Positions 10,263-21,110 of a stretch of 64,000 bases of DNA are shown here, piece by piece. Position 1 is the first letter of the stretch, and each line of letters begins with the position of its first letter. The stretch is taken from positions 382,368,549 through 382,432,548 of the forward strand of contig CM019064.1 of the NCBI GenBank assembly GCA_009667805.1. Reading direction: 5' to 3'. The notes below the pieces were generated by a model, which made no database searches, was not told the origin of the DNA, and worked only from the letters and a program-made list of their open reading frames with translations. The position numbers and the translations under genes were made by a program. This DNA is from Leptobrachium leishanense. Its lineage: Eukaryota > Chordata > Amphibia > Anura > Megophryidae.

Positions 10263-11288
10263 CCTCTTCACTTGAGTTATCTCAATTTTGCATTGTGATA
10301 CATCTAAAAGCACTCATTAGCATATCAAAACCCAATGAGTAGAGTTAACTTCACTGCTCTGCGTGAAGAGAGCCTGTGGAGTCATGGGTTCGATCCCAGC
10401 GAGCAACCTCTCCTGTAAGTGTCCTTGGGCAAGACACCTAACGGTACATATTTGCCACCCAGAACATACTTGAAAGCGAGAGAAATCTCAATGTATCCTT
10501 CCTGGTAAAATCCGTTCTCAAAAAAAAATATGTATGTGTTTTTTAAAGCCAAATTAGCGTGTCCCCTGTGGCGAAACAAATTCCACTGTCTTTTCTCTCT
10601 CCAGGCACCCTGCAGAGAGATAGACCAAGCTGCATATAGCAGCCCCAAACCTCACTGTAATAAAAAATTCAAACACATTGCTGTTGCATTACAACAGTTG
10701 GGAAGAGGGCAGAATACAGGGAGAGCTCTGGGGTCACTCATTGCTGTAGAGGGATAAAATTCAGGGAGTTAAAATTACTGAAAATCCCTGTAAAGCACAG
10801 ATACAAGGTGTTACTGCAATTTCCATACACAGGTATTATTCCACATACAGATAATATTTTTATATTGTGCTGGTGTTTCTTGGAAGCTGCATTGCTAATA
10901 ATCACATTCTGATCACTATAAATTCTCATAAGCAGGAGATCTGACCATTTATATTTATCTTTATCACAGTTACTGTATGTGACACAAAGGCCATTTCTGC
11001 CTGTGTGTTGATAATGCAGACCACGAATGACATTGTATGAGATAAAGACCATCCAAAGTATAGAATCATTCATTCCATCACTATTCATGTAAGGATAAAC
11101 GAATATATGAAAAATGTAAAATTAGCAAATTTATATTTAAATTTTTAACTTCTATCTTTAACATCTCAGAACAACAATTTCTGTGCAAATTTTCTATTTT
11201 ACCCTTTAATTGTTAACTTTGCATCCCGTGTTTCAAATAAATGTTACGAAAAAAACATTTTCAACCAAAATTACTTGGTAGGTCAGGG
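10263..11288 (+). mobile_element. Family-R TTAA element, copy R1 (contains SINE)
   Basis: Begins at TTAA 10259-10262 with CCTCTTCACT. The right end near 11288 is decayed. The body matches copies around 51.1/56.2-56.7 kb and 57.6-58.9 kb, including AGCAGGAGATCTGA and GAAGCTGCATTGCTAATAAT. Copies R2 and R3 preserve matching ends (AGTGAAGAGG before TTAA, and CCCTTTCACT after it), so this is another piggyBac-like MITE family. No coding capacity. A SINE at 10337-10529 interrupts it. Confidence 0.75.
10337..10529 (+). mobile_element. tRNA-type SINE, copy 1
   Basis: Contains an RNA polymerase III B box, GGTTCGATCC, at 10387-10396 and an A-box-like head (GAGTAGAG). The body has CCTTGGGCAAGACACCTAA and the 3' tail matches the LINE tails at 38.4 and 40.4 kb. 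It ends with a short A-run. R2 and R3 lack it at the equivalent position, so the empty site is visible. Confidence 0.85.
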
Positions 11289-11290
11289 GT

Positions 11291-12189
11291 AAAAAAAAAG
11301 TGACTGATGGTCTCATTTTGGCTTGCCTCCAAAGTCTCCACCATGCTTGATCGTTATTGGGGATAAGCTTTTTGAGGCAATGTCTGGGTGGTGTAATGTA
11401 GTCTTCACTTTCAAAAGATTTCTATAACCGTGAGATTTTAAGTTATTGTTTACTTAGCAATGTATCTGCTTTCCTGAGTGAAACTGAGTTCAGGATAAAC
11501 CCCATCTCTTCCAAAATTGACACAGTTTGCAGACTCACACTTAGGCACTAAAAATGGTGCAAACACAATTGCTACCTCTATCAAATATTTACAAAGTCAT
11601 TTTATAGAATCCTGGGCTTGTATATGTATAGGTAATGTGGTTATTGGGGATATGCCTAATATGGGGTATTGTAAGGGGAGATAGAGGTCAGTATCAATAT
11701 GGGTAAATTTGGGGACATATGACCTTTTCCCAATGTGAAATATGCATTATTTTACGTAAACCTTGCATTTTTCAATTCCATTTTGAAGCACTGGTCTCTG
11801 TTTGGTGATGTCTGCAAAGGACATCTACGGAGGGGGGCAGATTAAAGTTTTGAAAGCCCAGTAGCAGATCTCTTCCATCTGCCATCTCTTATCACGGATA
11901 GCCTAGACAATACAATAGATCCCCTACAGCCTTGTCTAAACATTCACTCCACCACCCAGTGGCTTCTCCACTACTGTTTTATCCTATATTACAGCTGTGA
12001 AATAAAACTTGTCGTAGATTTTGCCAAATGATGTATCATGGGAAAAATCCACAAAATACAAAAATTTGATTAAAATCAAACTTTATTTTTTTCTTTTTAC
12101 ATGCATTTACTTCAAAGGATAAAAACAATAGCATGTGTTTTATAATGTGCTTTTGTTTGTAATCCGCAGTCTTTATTGTGCTTAAAAAA
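11291..12189. other. Unassigned sequence
   Basis: AT-rich, with no recognised repeat or coding motif. It is bounded by R1 and the mariner derivative. Confidence 0.5.
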
Positions 12190-12191
12190 TA

Positions 12192-13033
12192 CAGGGTGCC
12201 CATAAAGTCTCTTTACAATTTCAGAAATTTATTACAAAGGCAAATGAAAAGACAGATAAGTGAAAATTATTCCAAAATGAGACGTATATATTTAAGGTTT
12301 TTTTCCCTCACTTAATACACCTCTATATGGGCACCATTAGTAGCGCGAAGCACTACTCGATTTCTTGCCATGTTGGCTGTAGCATACCCTTATCAATGGT
12401 GACAATGACATCAGTGATCCTCTGCTTTAGATTAGTGATTGTTCCATACACAAAATCTTTAACATAACCCCATAGAAAGAAGTGTTTTTTCTTCGGCGAG
12501 ACATCAATTACTGCAAGTGTTTACCTTGACCTTTTGACCGAATGCGTGGCACCACAACTACATGACCTTCAACCAAGCATCATTTTCCAGCAAGAAGGCG
12601 CGTCATCACATTGGGGACTGCATGTTAGTGGGTTCCTAAATTAAACATTTCCAGACCGGTGTTTTGGAAGGGGTGGCCCAATTCCCTGGCCACCTCGTTC
12701 ACCAGATATCACTCCCCTCGACTTCTTTCTATGGGGTTATGTTAAAGATATTGTGTATGGAACAAGGGTACGGGACATCACTAATCTAAAGCAGAGGATC
12801 TCTGATGCCATTGCCACCATTAATGAGGGTATGTTACAGCGAACATGGCAAGAAATCGAGTACCGCCTTGATGTGCTTCGTGCAACTAATGGTGCCCATA
12901 TAGAGGTGTATTAAGTGAGGAAAAAAAACTTAAATATATACGTCTCATTTTGTAATAAGTGAAAATTATCTGTCTTTGCATTTGCCTTTGTAATAAATTT
13001 TTGAAATTGTAAAGAGACTTTATGGACACCCTG
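12192..13033. mobile_element. Mariner-like element, inverted-duplication derivative
   Basis: The outer ends CAGGGTGCCCATAAAGTCTC and GAGACTTTATGGACACCCTG are flanked by TA (12190-12191 and 13034-13035). The homology is far longer than normal terminal repeats. Positions 12192 to about 12482 are the reverse complement of the right ~300 bp and include the last ~60 transposase codons on the minus strand. The element is therefore a fold-back made of two copies of the same 3' end. Confidence 0.85.
12487..12914 (+). pseudogene. Mariner-superfamily transposase, C-terminal remnant
   Basis: The plus-strand frame encodes the C-terminal half of an IS630/Tc1/mariner transposase: FQQEGASSHWG, then RSPDITPLDFFLWGYV, then a helical tail ending GAHIEVY and TAA at 12912-12914. 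In the family the first motif carries a catalytic Asp (QQDG); here it is Glu. The final catalytic residue is Asp, as in mariner rather than Tc1. A stop (FLN*T) lies inside the segment and the N-terminal half is missing, so it is non-functional. The minus-strand counterpart at about 12313-12482 lacks short internal blocks. Confidence 0.8.
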
Positions 13034-13035
13034 TA

Positions 13036-13443
13036 TATTCTCCTTGCAGCCTCTCACCGAATATAAAAAAAAAAATCTGAGGAAGCAGGACTGGACAAAA
13101 CAGGTCTGTCGCACTCATCAAAGAACGGCTAATAGGAATGCATTTGGGAGCAAGCAGAGCAAAAATAAAATGATTAAAAAACCTCCAACAAATTTTATTA
13201 GGAAAACTACACATAATCATTGATTTTCTGGAGGTTGATTACATTCACTTTGGGTTAAGATTCTCACATATACCTGTATTTTCTCTAGCTTTGTGCTTTG
13301 CTTTATTTACCCGTTCACTTTGTTGCAAACTAGTATTTTTCCATTTTTATTATGCTGGTTTTATATGTAGTTTACTAACATTACCCCAGAAATGTCCAAT
13401 CTGCTCGCTAAAAAGCTATGTTTTAGTTAATTACACCAAGGAG
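13036..13443. other. Unassigned sequence
   Basis: Nothing recognisable between the mariner derivative and the hAT element. Confidence 0.5.
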
Positions 13444-13687
13444 CTATATATTAGACATGTGCATTCGTTTTAGTACTAAAACGATTTAGTCCGAATTTTG
13501 GGATAATTTAGTTTTCGTATGACTCAAGAGAAACGAAACTGCTCAGTACAAAAAACGAAAGAAACTAAAATAAAATGCACTACATTTTAGTGTCAGTCCT
13601 TTTTGTGATATTACATTGCTGAGTGAAGGAGACCAGCAATGAAGAGTGCAACATCCGAAGTTCTGCACCCTCCACATGCCAAAATGC

Positions 13688-13982
13688 AGTAGTATGTTTT
13701 ATACAGAGAGGGGCATTAATTAATGCAGGAGGATGTTCTATACATTATAAGAGAGGGGTATTAATGCAGTAGGATGTTTTATACATTATACAGAGAAAGG
13801 TATAAATTGAGGAGAATGTTCTATACAGAGAGGGACATTAATTAATGCAGGAGGATGTTCTATATATTATCTATATATTATACAGAGAGGGGTATTAATT
13901 AATGCAGGTGGATGTTGTATACATTATACAGATAGGGGTATTAATTAATGCAGGAGGATGTTCAAAACATTATACAGAGAGG
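13688..13982 (+). repeat. Minisatellite inside the hAT element
   Basis: About six imperfect units of roughly 45-55 bp. Each contains a variant of GAGAGGGGTATTAATTAATG, then CAGGAGGATGTTCTATACAT. Unit length varies through loss or gain of the TTAATTAATG segment. Confidence 0.8.
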
Positions 13983-14236
13983 ATCCTTTTGTTCTCAGCC
14001 CTTTAAATCCAGTGGCTGTGAGCGCGGAGATCGGCTGCTTGTTACATTATCTCTCAGTACAATGTATCAGGCTCAGCTGTTACAGTAACTGACTAACAGC
14101 GCTCAGAGTTTCAGTAAAACAAGGAAATAATATTGTTCTAACCTCTTATATATAAAAATATTATTTACTAGTTTTACTGAAACTCTGAGCGCTGTGATGA
14201 GCAGCAGTCAGTTACTGTAACAGCTTTGCCTGACAC

Positions 14237-14367
14237 GGGGCAGTATTACAAAGTTGGTGCTAACTTAACCAGAGCTGTTGTAAACTGAAATCCTCCATAG
14301 GCTATAATGGCTCTGGGAAGTTTACAAACAGCTCTGGTTAAGTTAGCACCAACTATGTAATATGGCC
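14237..14367. mobile_element. Short family-A-like palindrome nested in hAT (A5)
   Basis: 131 bp from GGGGCAGTATTACAAAG to CTATGTAATATGGCC, flanked by CAC on both sides (14234-14236 and 14368-14370). The inner arms GTTGGTGCTAACTTAACCAG and CTGGTTAAGTTAGCACCAAC pair perfectly. It splits the right arm of the hAT palindrome. The left arm shows the uninterrupted site. Confidence 0.78.
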
Positions 14368-14590
14368 CACATTGTGCTGAGAGTGAGAGATACTGTAACA
14401 AGCAGCGATCTCAGCCCTCCGAGGAGCCACTACAATAGTAATTGTATCCATTGGTTTTCGGATGAATGAAATTAGTTTTCATACTAAATAACTGAAAACG
14501 AATTTCTTTAGCAACTAAATAAATTGCATTTTAGGACTAATCCATTAGTTCAAAACGAAATTTTGTGCTGTGCACATGTCTACTATATAT

Positions 14591-15511
14591 TTCTGCTGCA
14601 AAAAAAGAAGCAATGTTAGCTCGATTTCCTTCGTTTTTGCTGGAAACCAGACGATAATGTAATTACCGTATATTGTTCAGATTTACTTGCCATCACACAG
14701 TCATGCCTTCATTGTGAGGTCTTACTGGCTCTTTTCCACTGATCAACAAATATATGCAATTTGGGAAAAACAAATGGGATTTTTTCAACATGATTATAAG
14801 ACCAGCTGTATAATACTGCGCCCAACAGCCACTTTTAATATAAGTTGCAGCTTGTTAGTGTTTCTCTTTTTCAAATATTTATGTAATATTAATGGATACA
14901 GCACCTGCATAGCGTGAGCATTTACCACGGGTGCAATTCTATATCTCATAAATGTATCATCAATATCGACGTCGCTACAGTATTTACAAAATAAATGAAT
15001 TTTATGGAAATCTCTAAGTAACTAAAATCAAAGTCTATCTCTAGGGGAACAGCATTTCTTGTTATTAAAGGTGACATATCTATAGTGACACGTACTGAAT
15101 TTATGCCAAATAATATGGATCTACACTAACAAGTCTGTAGGGATTGTTCACTATACAGGGAATTTGTGAAAAATCAAAAGACAATGGCAAATTGTAGGCA
15201 AAAAGGCTGGTTTTCAAAATTTTGCCTCACTAAACTAACCAGCTCATGGATTACAGAATTAAGGATTGTCAAGAAAATAGAAAGGTCGCAACAATTTGTG
15301 TCACACCGCACGGCCATGTGTACCAGAATTAACCAAACAGAAAGGAGGCGAAAGGATTTGTCTTCTCTGATTGCTTTAAAGTACTGTGGAAATGTGTACA
15401 CAATTCACTAACCAGAGAAGAGCCCTTTTACCGCCTCTCTGATTGGTTAATTCTGGTGCATATGGTTACCCTATGTCAAACCAATGAGAAGCGCTCCATA
15501 GATGGATAACC
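14591..15511. other. Unassigned sequence
   Basis: No recognised repeat or gene. Short frames on both strands at 15166-15411 overlap and look like chance. Confidence 0.5.
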
Positions 15512-15709
15512 GGCTGGGTGGAGTAGAGGTAACATCACTGCTCTGCGTGGAGAGAGCCTGTGGAGTCATGGGTTCGATCCCGGCAAGAGCACCTCTCCAG
15601 TAAGTGTCCTTGGGCAAGACACCTAATGGTACATACTCGCCACCCAGGACATACTTGAAATCGAGAGAAATCTCAATGTATAAATGGTAAAATCCTTTCT
15701 CAAAAAAAA
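15512..15709 (+). mobile_element. tRNA-type SINE, copy 2
   Basis: Fuller copy of the SINE at 10.3 kb. The head includes GGCTGGGTGGAGTAGAGG, the B box GGTTCGATCC is at 15571-15580, and the central CCTTGGGCAAGACACCTAA and the LINE-like tail are present, then an A-rich end. The repeat tail and lack of a tRNA fold argue against a functional tRNA gene. Confidence 0.87.
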
Positions 15710-15951
15710 TAAATGTTCCAAGTTAAATATTATTGTGCCATCAAGATCCTAGCCTGGAAGGATTTCCTGTACCTTATGGAACAATGGATGGAAAGTATAT
15801 TCCAACTACATTGGACTTTAGGGGATTTAGTTAGTGGGTTTTAAAGTTATTTCAGGGTTAAGGCAGATAGCTTTGGTTAGGCCCATAATGTTATAGGATT
15901 TAGAAGGGAGGGGGATATTGTAGTGTTTTAAATTAATTTCCCTATAATATA

Positions 15952-15983
15952 CACTATATATATATATATATATAGACATTGAA

Positions 15984-16023
<40 letters not shown>

Positions 16024-16036
16024 TGCGTATATATAT

Positions 16037-16072
<36 letters not shown>

Positions 16073-16076
16073 CTGC

Positions 16077-16122
<46 letters not shown>

Positions 16123-16146
16123 TTATATGTCTGTGTATATATGTAA
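15952..16146. repeat. TA microsatellite with regular interruptions
   Basis: Four TA-rich tracts separated by GACATTGAAGTGTG and two copies of ACTGCG about 50 bases apart. Apparent Ile-Tyr reading frames here are by-products of the TA repeat. Confidence 0.95.
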
Positions 16147-17370
16147 ATATATATTAGTTATTAATTAATGGGTTAAGTACAGGGAGGTGGAGTTATAGAT
16201 GGGGTATTTATAGGGTATATATACAGGTGTACACAGAGTGAAGAGAGAATACTACGTGGGGTATAGATAAGGGAGGTTTATTTGTTTTTTAGAGGTTAAC
16301 TTGATATGGGAGGGACCAGGGGTGGCCCGTGCAATTAACCCCTTAGGCCCCATGGCTGGGGAGCATCCTGCTCTCCATATTAACCACTAAATCAACAGCT
16401 CAGGGTTAGCATAACCAAACTGGGGCCATCAACCAATCCACCGTTGGGATTATAGTATATGGTCAGGTCGCGTCACATCGCAACCATGCAATTCGCCACA
16501 ATGGTGTGTGACCTTGGCCTTGCAGCTAGCTAGATCTTATCTTTCTAGCCTGAATCACCAGCTTTATCCGATGCATCATGAATTAGCCTTGCAGCTTCTC
16601 TTCAGAATCGGGACACATTGCACCCAGATCAACGCTTATTGAATCCCAGTGATCCCACTCTTACAATCTCTGCGTTCTCTGCACCTCAGTGTTATACGAC
16701 TAGTGACACCTCAGGGTATGGCCAGAAGATAGAAGTGGCCCATGGCAGAATTAAATGAAGTGCAGTTAGAACTTCAATCTTTAAAGACAGCCTGTTATAT
16801 ATGATGGAATATTTCTGTGTTTCATGATCAAATTCATGAACATGGCTCTTACCAGCAGTATCTTAAAGAGTTAAAAACCCAAGAAAAATAAAAGTACCGG
16901 TACTCTCACAGCAAAATGCAATTCAGTCTAACAGGCTACTAAATAAAATCCGCGCTAACCAGGAGAGATTTATTTATGGAACCCATAAGCCCGTTAATTT
17001 TCTTTCATGCAATTTTACTTTATTATGGGGAAAATGCAACTTTCCATTTAAAATTTCTCTTGAGCAATTATGCTCAAAAAGGTTTAGTAATTGCAAGTTA
17101 TGTCTGTGAGCAGTGGCTGGAAAAATCAAAGGTGAAGGAAAGCCTCTTTGCAATGAAAGCAAGTTAATGCCTAATATACTGTGAAGATGCTAAACACTTA
17201 ATAATATGCTCTTTGAGATAGTTATGGTTTGGGATGTCTTGGGTAAATTCTTTTACGAAGTTTTTACAGTTCGTCGATCCATTCCTAACTCTGCAGATTT
17301 TAGCGCAAATTATTTATTTTGGGTAGCAAAATATTCTCACTATGACAATTAAAATGCTTTTTTGCAAAAA
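16147..17370. other. Unassigned sequence
   Basis: No gene or repeat end recognised. Confidence 0.5.
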
Positions 17371-18151
17371 ACAATAGGGGACATTTCAGTGCTCTCTCGT
17401 TCCCCGCAGTTCCCTACACTTTGGAGAATCAAAGATCCCCACCCTGCGGTAAATTCAGCATTCACCGCAGGGTGCCCAGAGTGTAGGGAAAACCTGCTGC
17501 AAACCAGCCACAATCCAGCTGAACACCTGCAGGAACAACCACGCTGAACATGCTGGAAAATGTTGATGAGCTGCCGATCACAGCACAGACCAGCTGCTGG
17601 AAAAAGCCAACATTCTGACGTAAGGGATATAAAAAAACAGTATGCTTGAAATTTTCTAAATTGAGGCGCTGTTTGCAAAAAAACTACTGAACGAAAATGC
17701 CTGGAATTTACATGAAAGGTCCAATGAATGATAATAAAAAGGTCTGTTAAAAAAAAAAATACAAAATAATCCAGAAAAATGCCTAAAAGATCCTAAAAAA
17801 TCTTGAAATAAAGAGACTTTTAACTGCAGAATAAAATAATAAACAGTTTATTAGATATTGAATTAAGACGGGAATATTTGGGATTCGCCTGAATAAACCT
17901 GACGAATGAAACCACCGAACAGCAGGGCATTTCGGCAACTTTTCCTTGCTGTTCAGTGTTCTCTGAATAGATTAACCATTGCTTCTCTATGGGGGATTTC
18001 GCTGCCTACGAACAGGCACCGTACATGCAGGCAATTCGCCAAAATTTGACGAACTGCCTGCTCTCTGAATAGCCGAATGGCCCCCACAATGTCACCATAT
18101 GCTGAATTTCAGTGTCCGGTTACATTTAGGACCTCTCTGAATTACCCCTAA
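17371..18151. mobile_element. Family-D palindromic element, copy D1
   Basis: Right end CTCTGAATTACCCCTA; the left end near TAGGGGACATTTCAGTG is less certain. The body matches D2 and D4, including ATGATAATAAAAAGGTCTG and AATAAACAGTTTATTAG. Local arms GATCCCCACCCTGCGGT and ACCGCAGGGTGCCC invert on each other. No coding motifs. Confidence 0.65.
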
Positions 18152-18597
18152 TGTGATTTTAAATATTACACCAAATAAAAGTAAGGGTTTTGATTGACAG
18201 AGATACAAAAATAATAACAAGCTGGAAAGAAGAAATAAAAAGAATAATGACAAATAACCATATGAATTATTTTTCAATGACGTCTCCAAATGGAAAAATC
18301 ATCTATCGACGCCTTAAAAATAATAATAATTTAAATATATATATATTTTTGGCACATTATAACCCCAGTATAGAGACCTTCACCATTCATACTCTGTTAG
18401 CTTTCTAGTGTGATATTGCATTACTTTCCCTGTTCTTTTGTAAAACAGTAACGTAAATATAGAAACTCAGCCAGTAAAATTACTGTCATGCTAAATACTG
18501 TCAATAGGACAGTGTACGTTCACAATAAAGCAGACAAACACATATAATCCAATGACCTCTACTTGTAAAGCTGACTGGGGGAGGTTTGTACAACAAA
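18152..18597. other. Unassigned sequence
   Basis: Nothing recognised between D1 and B1. Confidence 0.5.
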
Positions 18598-19025
18598 GGC
18601 TAGGGTCAGACGAAAGCATTATTCCCCGCGAACGTGAAAAAGTGCGTCCGAACGCACTGACGTATTTTTTCACGGAATGCGCGAAAAACGGTCAGACGAC
18701 AAGCATTTTCGGGCGTGATTTTGTACGGATCGTCAATAAAACTCTTTTTGCGTCTGGACGTTATGTAGGCTGGACATTAGCACTGTCTGACATCTCCTAA
18801 TCACACACACACGCCGCTATGCCGCAGCTGCGCACTCAGTACGTCAGTACTAGCGGTTCAGCGTTCTCAGAAAAATGCGTTCAAATTCCACTTGCGTTGC
18901 ACGGCCGGACTTTTGTGCGGCCGTACATCGTATATTGGCCGTCATTGCCCGTCATCTGCTGCTAGTGCGGCCGTAATTATGTGCGCCAGAACGCACGTTA
19001 AAAGTGTGCTGGTCTGACCCCAGCC
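18598..19025. mobile_element. Family-B MITE, copy B1
   Basis: 428 bp with ends GGCTAGGGTCAGACGAAAGC and GGTCTGACCCCAGCC, flanked by AAA on each side. The interior is CpG-rich with GTGAAAAAGTGCGTCCGAAC and CGTCAGTACTAGCGGTT. The same block recurs at 20.7, 49.9 and 63.5 kb. No transposase. Confidence 0.85.
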
Positions 19026-20110
19026 AAATTGTTCCACCCCTCGTCACATATTTTTTTGTCAACACTTCAAGGTCTTCATTTCTCTTCCACCATACATCTA
19101 TGTGTCTGACAAATTAAGAGTTATTGCAGTCTACATTTTAGGTAGTGAACTGACATTTACATAGCACAGCACTACTGTAATTGAGATGCCGTGATTATAT
19201 GACGGTAATTTATATGCACATTATTTTTCTTTTTAAAAAATATGTGACAAAGAGAAAACATTAGAATCATTGCATATTAGTCCAAAATGACACAAACAAA
19301 GCACCCCATAGTTTTCATAAATATTGTAGGGACTGATCACATCCTGGACTTCAAGGACGAGACAAATGGAAAATGTTTACATCTGCAATTTTCCATTTGC
19401 AGCTCGCCTTTAATGTCTGTATTGATACCAAGCCACTTTGCCAACAGCTCGATATGCAATACGGCAAAGCCACAATCTGATACAGTAACATCAGCAGTGC
19501 TAAGCTCAGCTGGGGTTATCTGCTCCAGGAGTCCACTGTACTTCATCGAGATGGCGGCGGAGGGATACGTGGAGGAACACTGGTAACTATTTGGAAACAG
19601 CGGACCACAGCAACGCCACTCTCTACTGAGAGATCTGAGGTGAGTATTGGATTTTGAGGTGGGTTTAGTTTTGTTCACACTAGCTGCCCTCAGCGAGGTG
19701 TCCAGACGGGCGTCAGAGTGGAAGGAACGTCCACTCTCACAGACGTTCCTTACGCTCTTAAAAACACTTGTCTGTCCCAGACCTAATGTATAGAATATTG
19801 TGAATTGATTTTGTACTCCTTTATCCATCCTCTCATCACATTGACTGCAACTTTATCATTCTGATTCAGTCCTTAGATCTCACCATAGTCTTTCACTCTT
19901 CAAACTGATTTGAGCCTGTATCACCCCAAATCCGCCCTGTCCTCAAATCTCCTCATTTACATCATCATACTGAATCTATCCTCAGATCTGAACCATAAAA
20001 GTCCACCCTTCATAACAACTAAAAGTCCTGTCATCTTGAATCCATCCTCATATCCCACAATATGCATGCACTCTTCAGGCAGACTGCGTCCCCTATCATC
20101 CTGAATCGTT
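19026..20110. other. Unassigned sequence with first-exon-like signals
   Basis: No repeat boundary recognised. At 19546-19557 there is CGAGATGGCGGC, close to the YY1 element of LINE 5' ends and some first exons. An exact AGGTGAGTAT splice-donor-like site lies at 19638-19647. No open frame of note links them; the ATG in the YY1-like site is followed by only 11 codons. Confidence 0.4.
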
Positions 20111-20450
20111 CCTACGGTACACCATTGCTTCACTAAAGATACCTCTGATTATTTCCTCTTGCTTTTTACTTTGTATCATTTGTATTTTTACATTGTATTC
20201 TGCTAAAATGTATGTATTTGCAATTATTATTTCACACACACTCCCTGCCCATTTTGCTTTATATCCTTTTATGACCATTAGATTGTAAGCTCATGGGTCA
20301 TTTGGCAAAGGATTCGTATAAGTATTGTATTTGCTAAACCATCTGAAGGGCAGGGTTAATTCACCCTGGTGTAACAGTATGTCCTTTGTCTGTATCTTCC
20401 TATTTCTAAAGCGCTGCAGAATATGTCGGTGCTATGTAAATGCTCGTACT
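20110..20450 (+). mobile_element. LINE 3' end (L2/CR1-like), plus strand
   Basis: Contains ATTAGATTGTAAGCTCATGG, then CTAAAGCGCTGCAGAATATG and TCGGTGCTATGTAAATGC. This is the complement of the tails at 24.55 and 50.62 kb and matches the common vertebrate LINE 3' end. 5' truncated, no coding part. Confidence 0.7.
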
Positions 20451-20681
20451 GTAATGTCTATATGCTCCATTATTGCCGCTTTTGTTGTTCTTTTTATTAA
20501 TTATCGCAATAGTGGTTTTGTAAGAACAAAAAATAGAAACCAACAGAAATGATAGTGCAACATTAACATGAATAAATGTATTAAATGAGAGGAAAATTGA
20601 TGAACGTTCATAACGAACAGTGTGATGCAGCTCGTGTTCAGTGATCAGGGCCACTTTAGCTTATGCTGCTGGTTTGCTTAA

Positions 20682-21107
20682 GGCTAGGGTCAGACGAAAG
20701 CATTTTTCCCGCGAACGTGAAAAAGTGCGTCCGAACGTATTGACGTATTTTTTCACGGAATGCGCAAAAACGGTCAGACGACGTGCATTTTCGGGCATGA
20801 TTTTGTACGGATCGTCAATAAAACACTTTTTGCGTCTGGACGTTATGTAGGCTGGACATTAACAGCGTCTGACATCTCCTAATCACGCAAACACGCCGCT
20901 ATGCCGCAGCTGCGCACTCAGTACGTCAGTACTAGCGGTTCAGCTTTCTCAAAAAAATGCGTTCAAATTCCACTTGCATTGCACGGCTGGACGTTTGTGC
21001 GGCCGTACATCGTATATTGGCCGTCATTGCCTGTCATCTGCTGCTAGTGCGGCCGTAATTATGTGCGCCAGAACGCACGTTAAAAGTGCGCTGGTCTGAC
21101 CCCAGCC
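20682..21107. mobile_element. Family-B MITE, copy B2
   Basis: Nearly identical in layout to B1, with the same inverted ends. Flanks are TTAA at the left and TTA at the right. High similarity to B1 over the full length suggests related, fairly young insertions. Confidence 0.85.
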
Positions 21108-21110
21108 TTA

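Larger units (their letters stand above)
13452..14582. mobile_element. Palindromic non-autonomous hAT element
   Basis: The ends TAGACATGTGCA and TGCACATGTCTA are exact inverted repeats. The 8-bp duplication CTATATAT flanks both sides (13444-13451 and 14583-14590), diagnostic of hAT. Subterminal arms are rich in CGAAA/TTTCG. A long internal inverted repeat around GTTACTGTAACAGC and CTCAGAGTTTCAGTAAAAC makes it foldback-like. It holds a minisatellite and a nested short MITE. No transposase. Confidence 0.92.

Noticed and set aside
15571..15581. tRNA gene suggested by the pol III B box
   Set aside because: The surrounding sequence does not fold as a tRNA and carries a LINE-type tail; it is a SINE, as is the 10.39 kb match.
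15827..16122. Minus-strand frames of alternating Ile and Tyr
   Set aside because: Translation of the TA microsatellite; no gene-like composition outside it.
19287..19586. Small ORF ending MAAEGYVEEHW as a host first exon
   Set aside because: Only the YY1-like ATGGCGGC context is suggestive. The frame stops after 11 codons and no downstream exon is seen; kept only as a finding.
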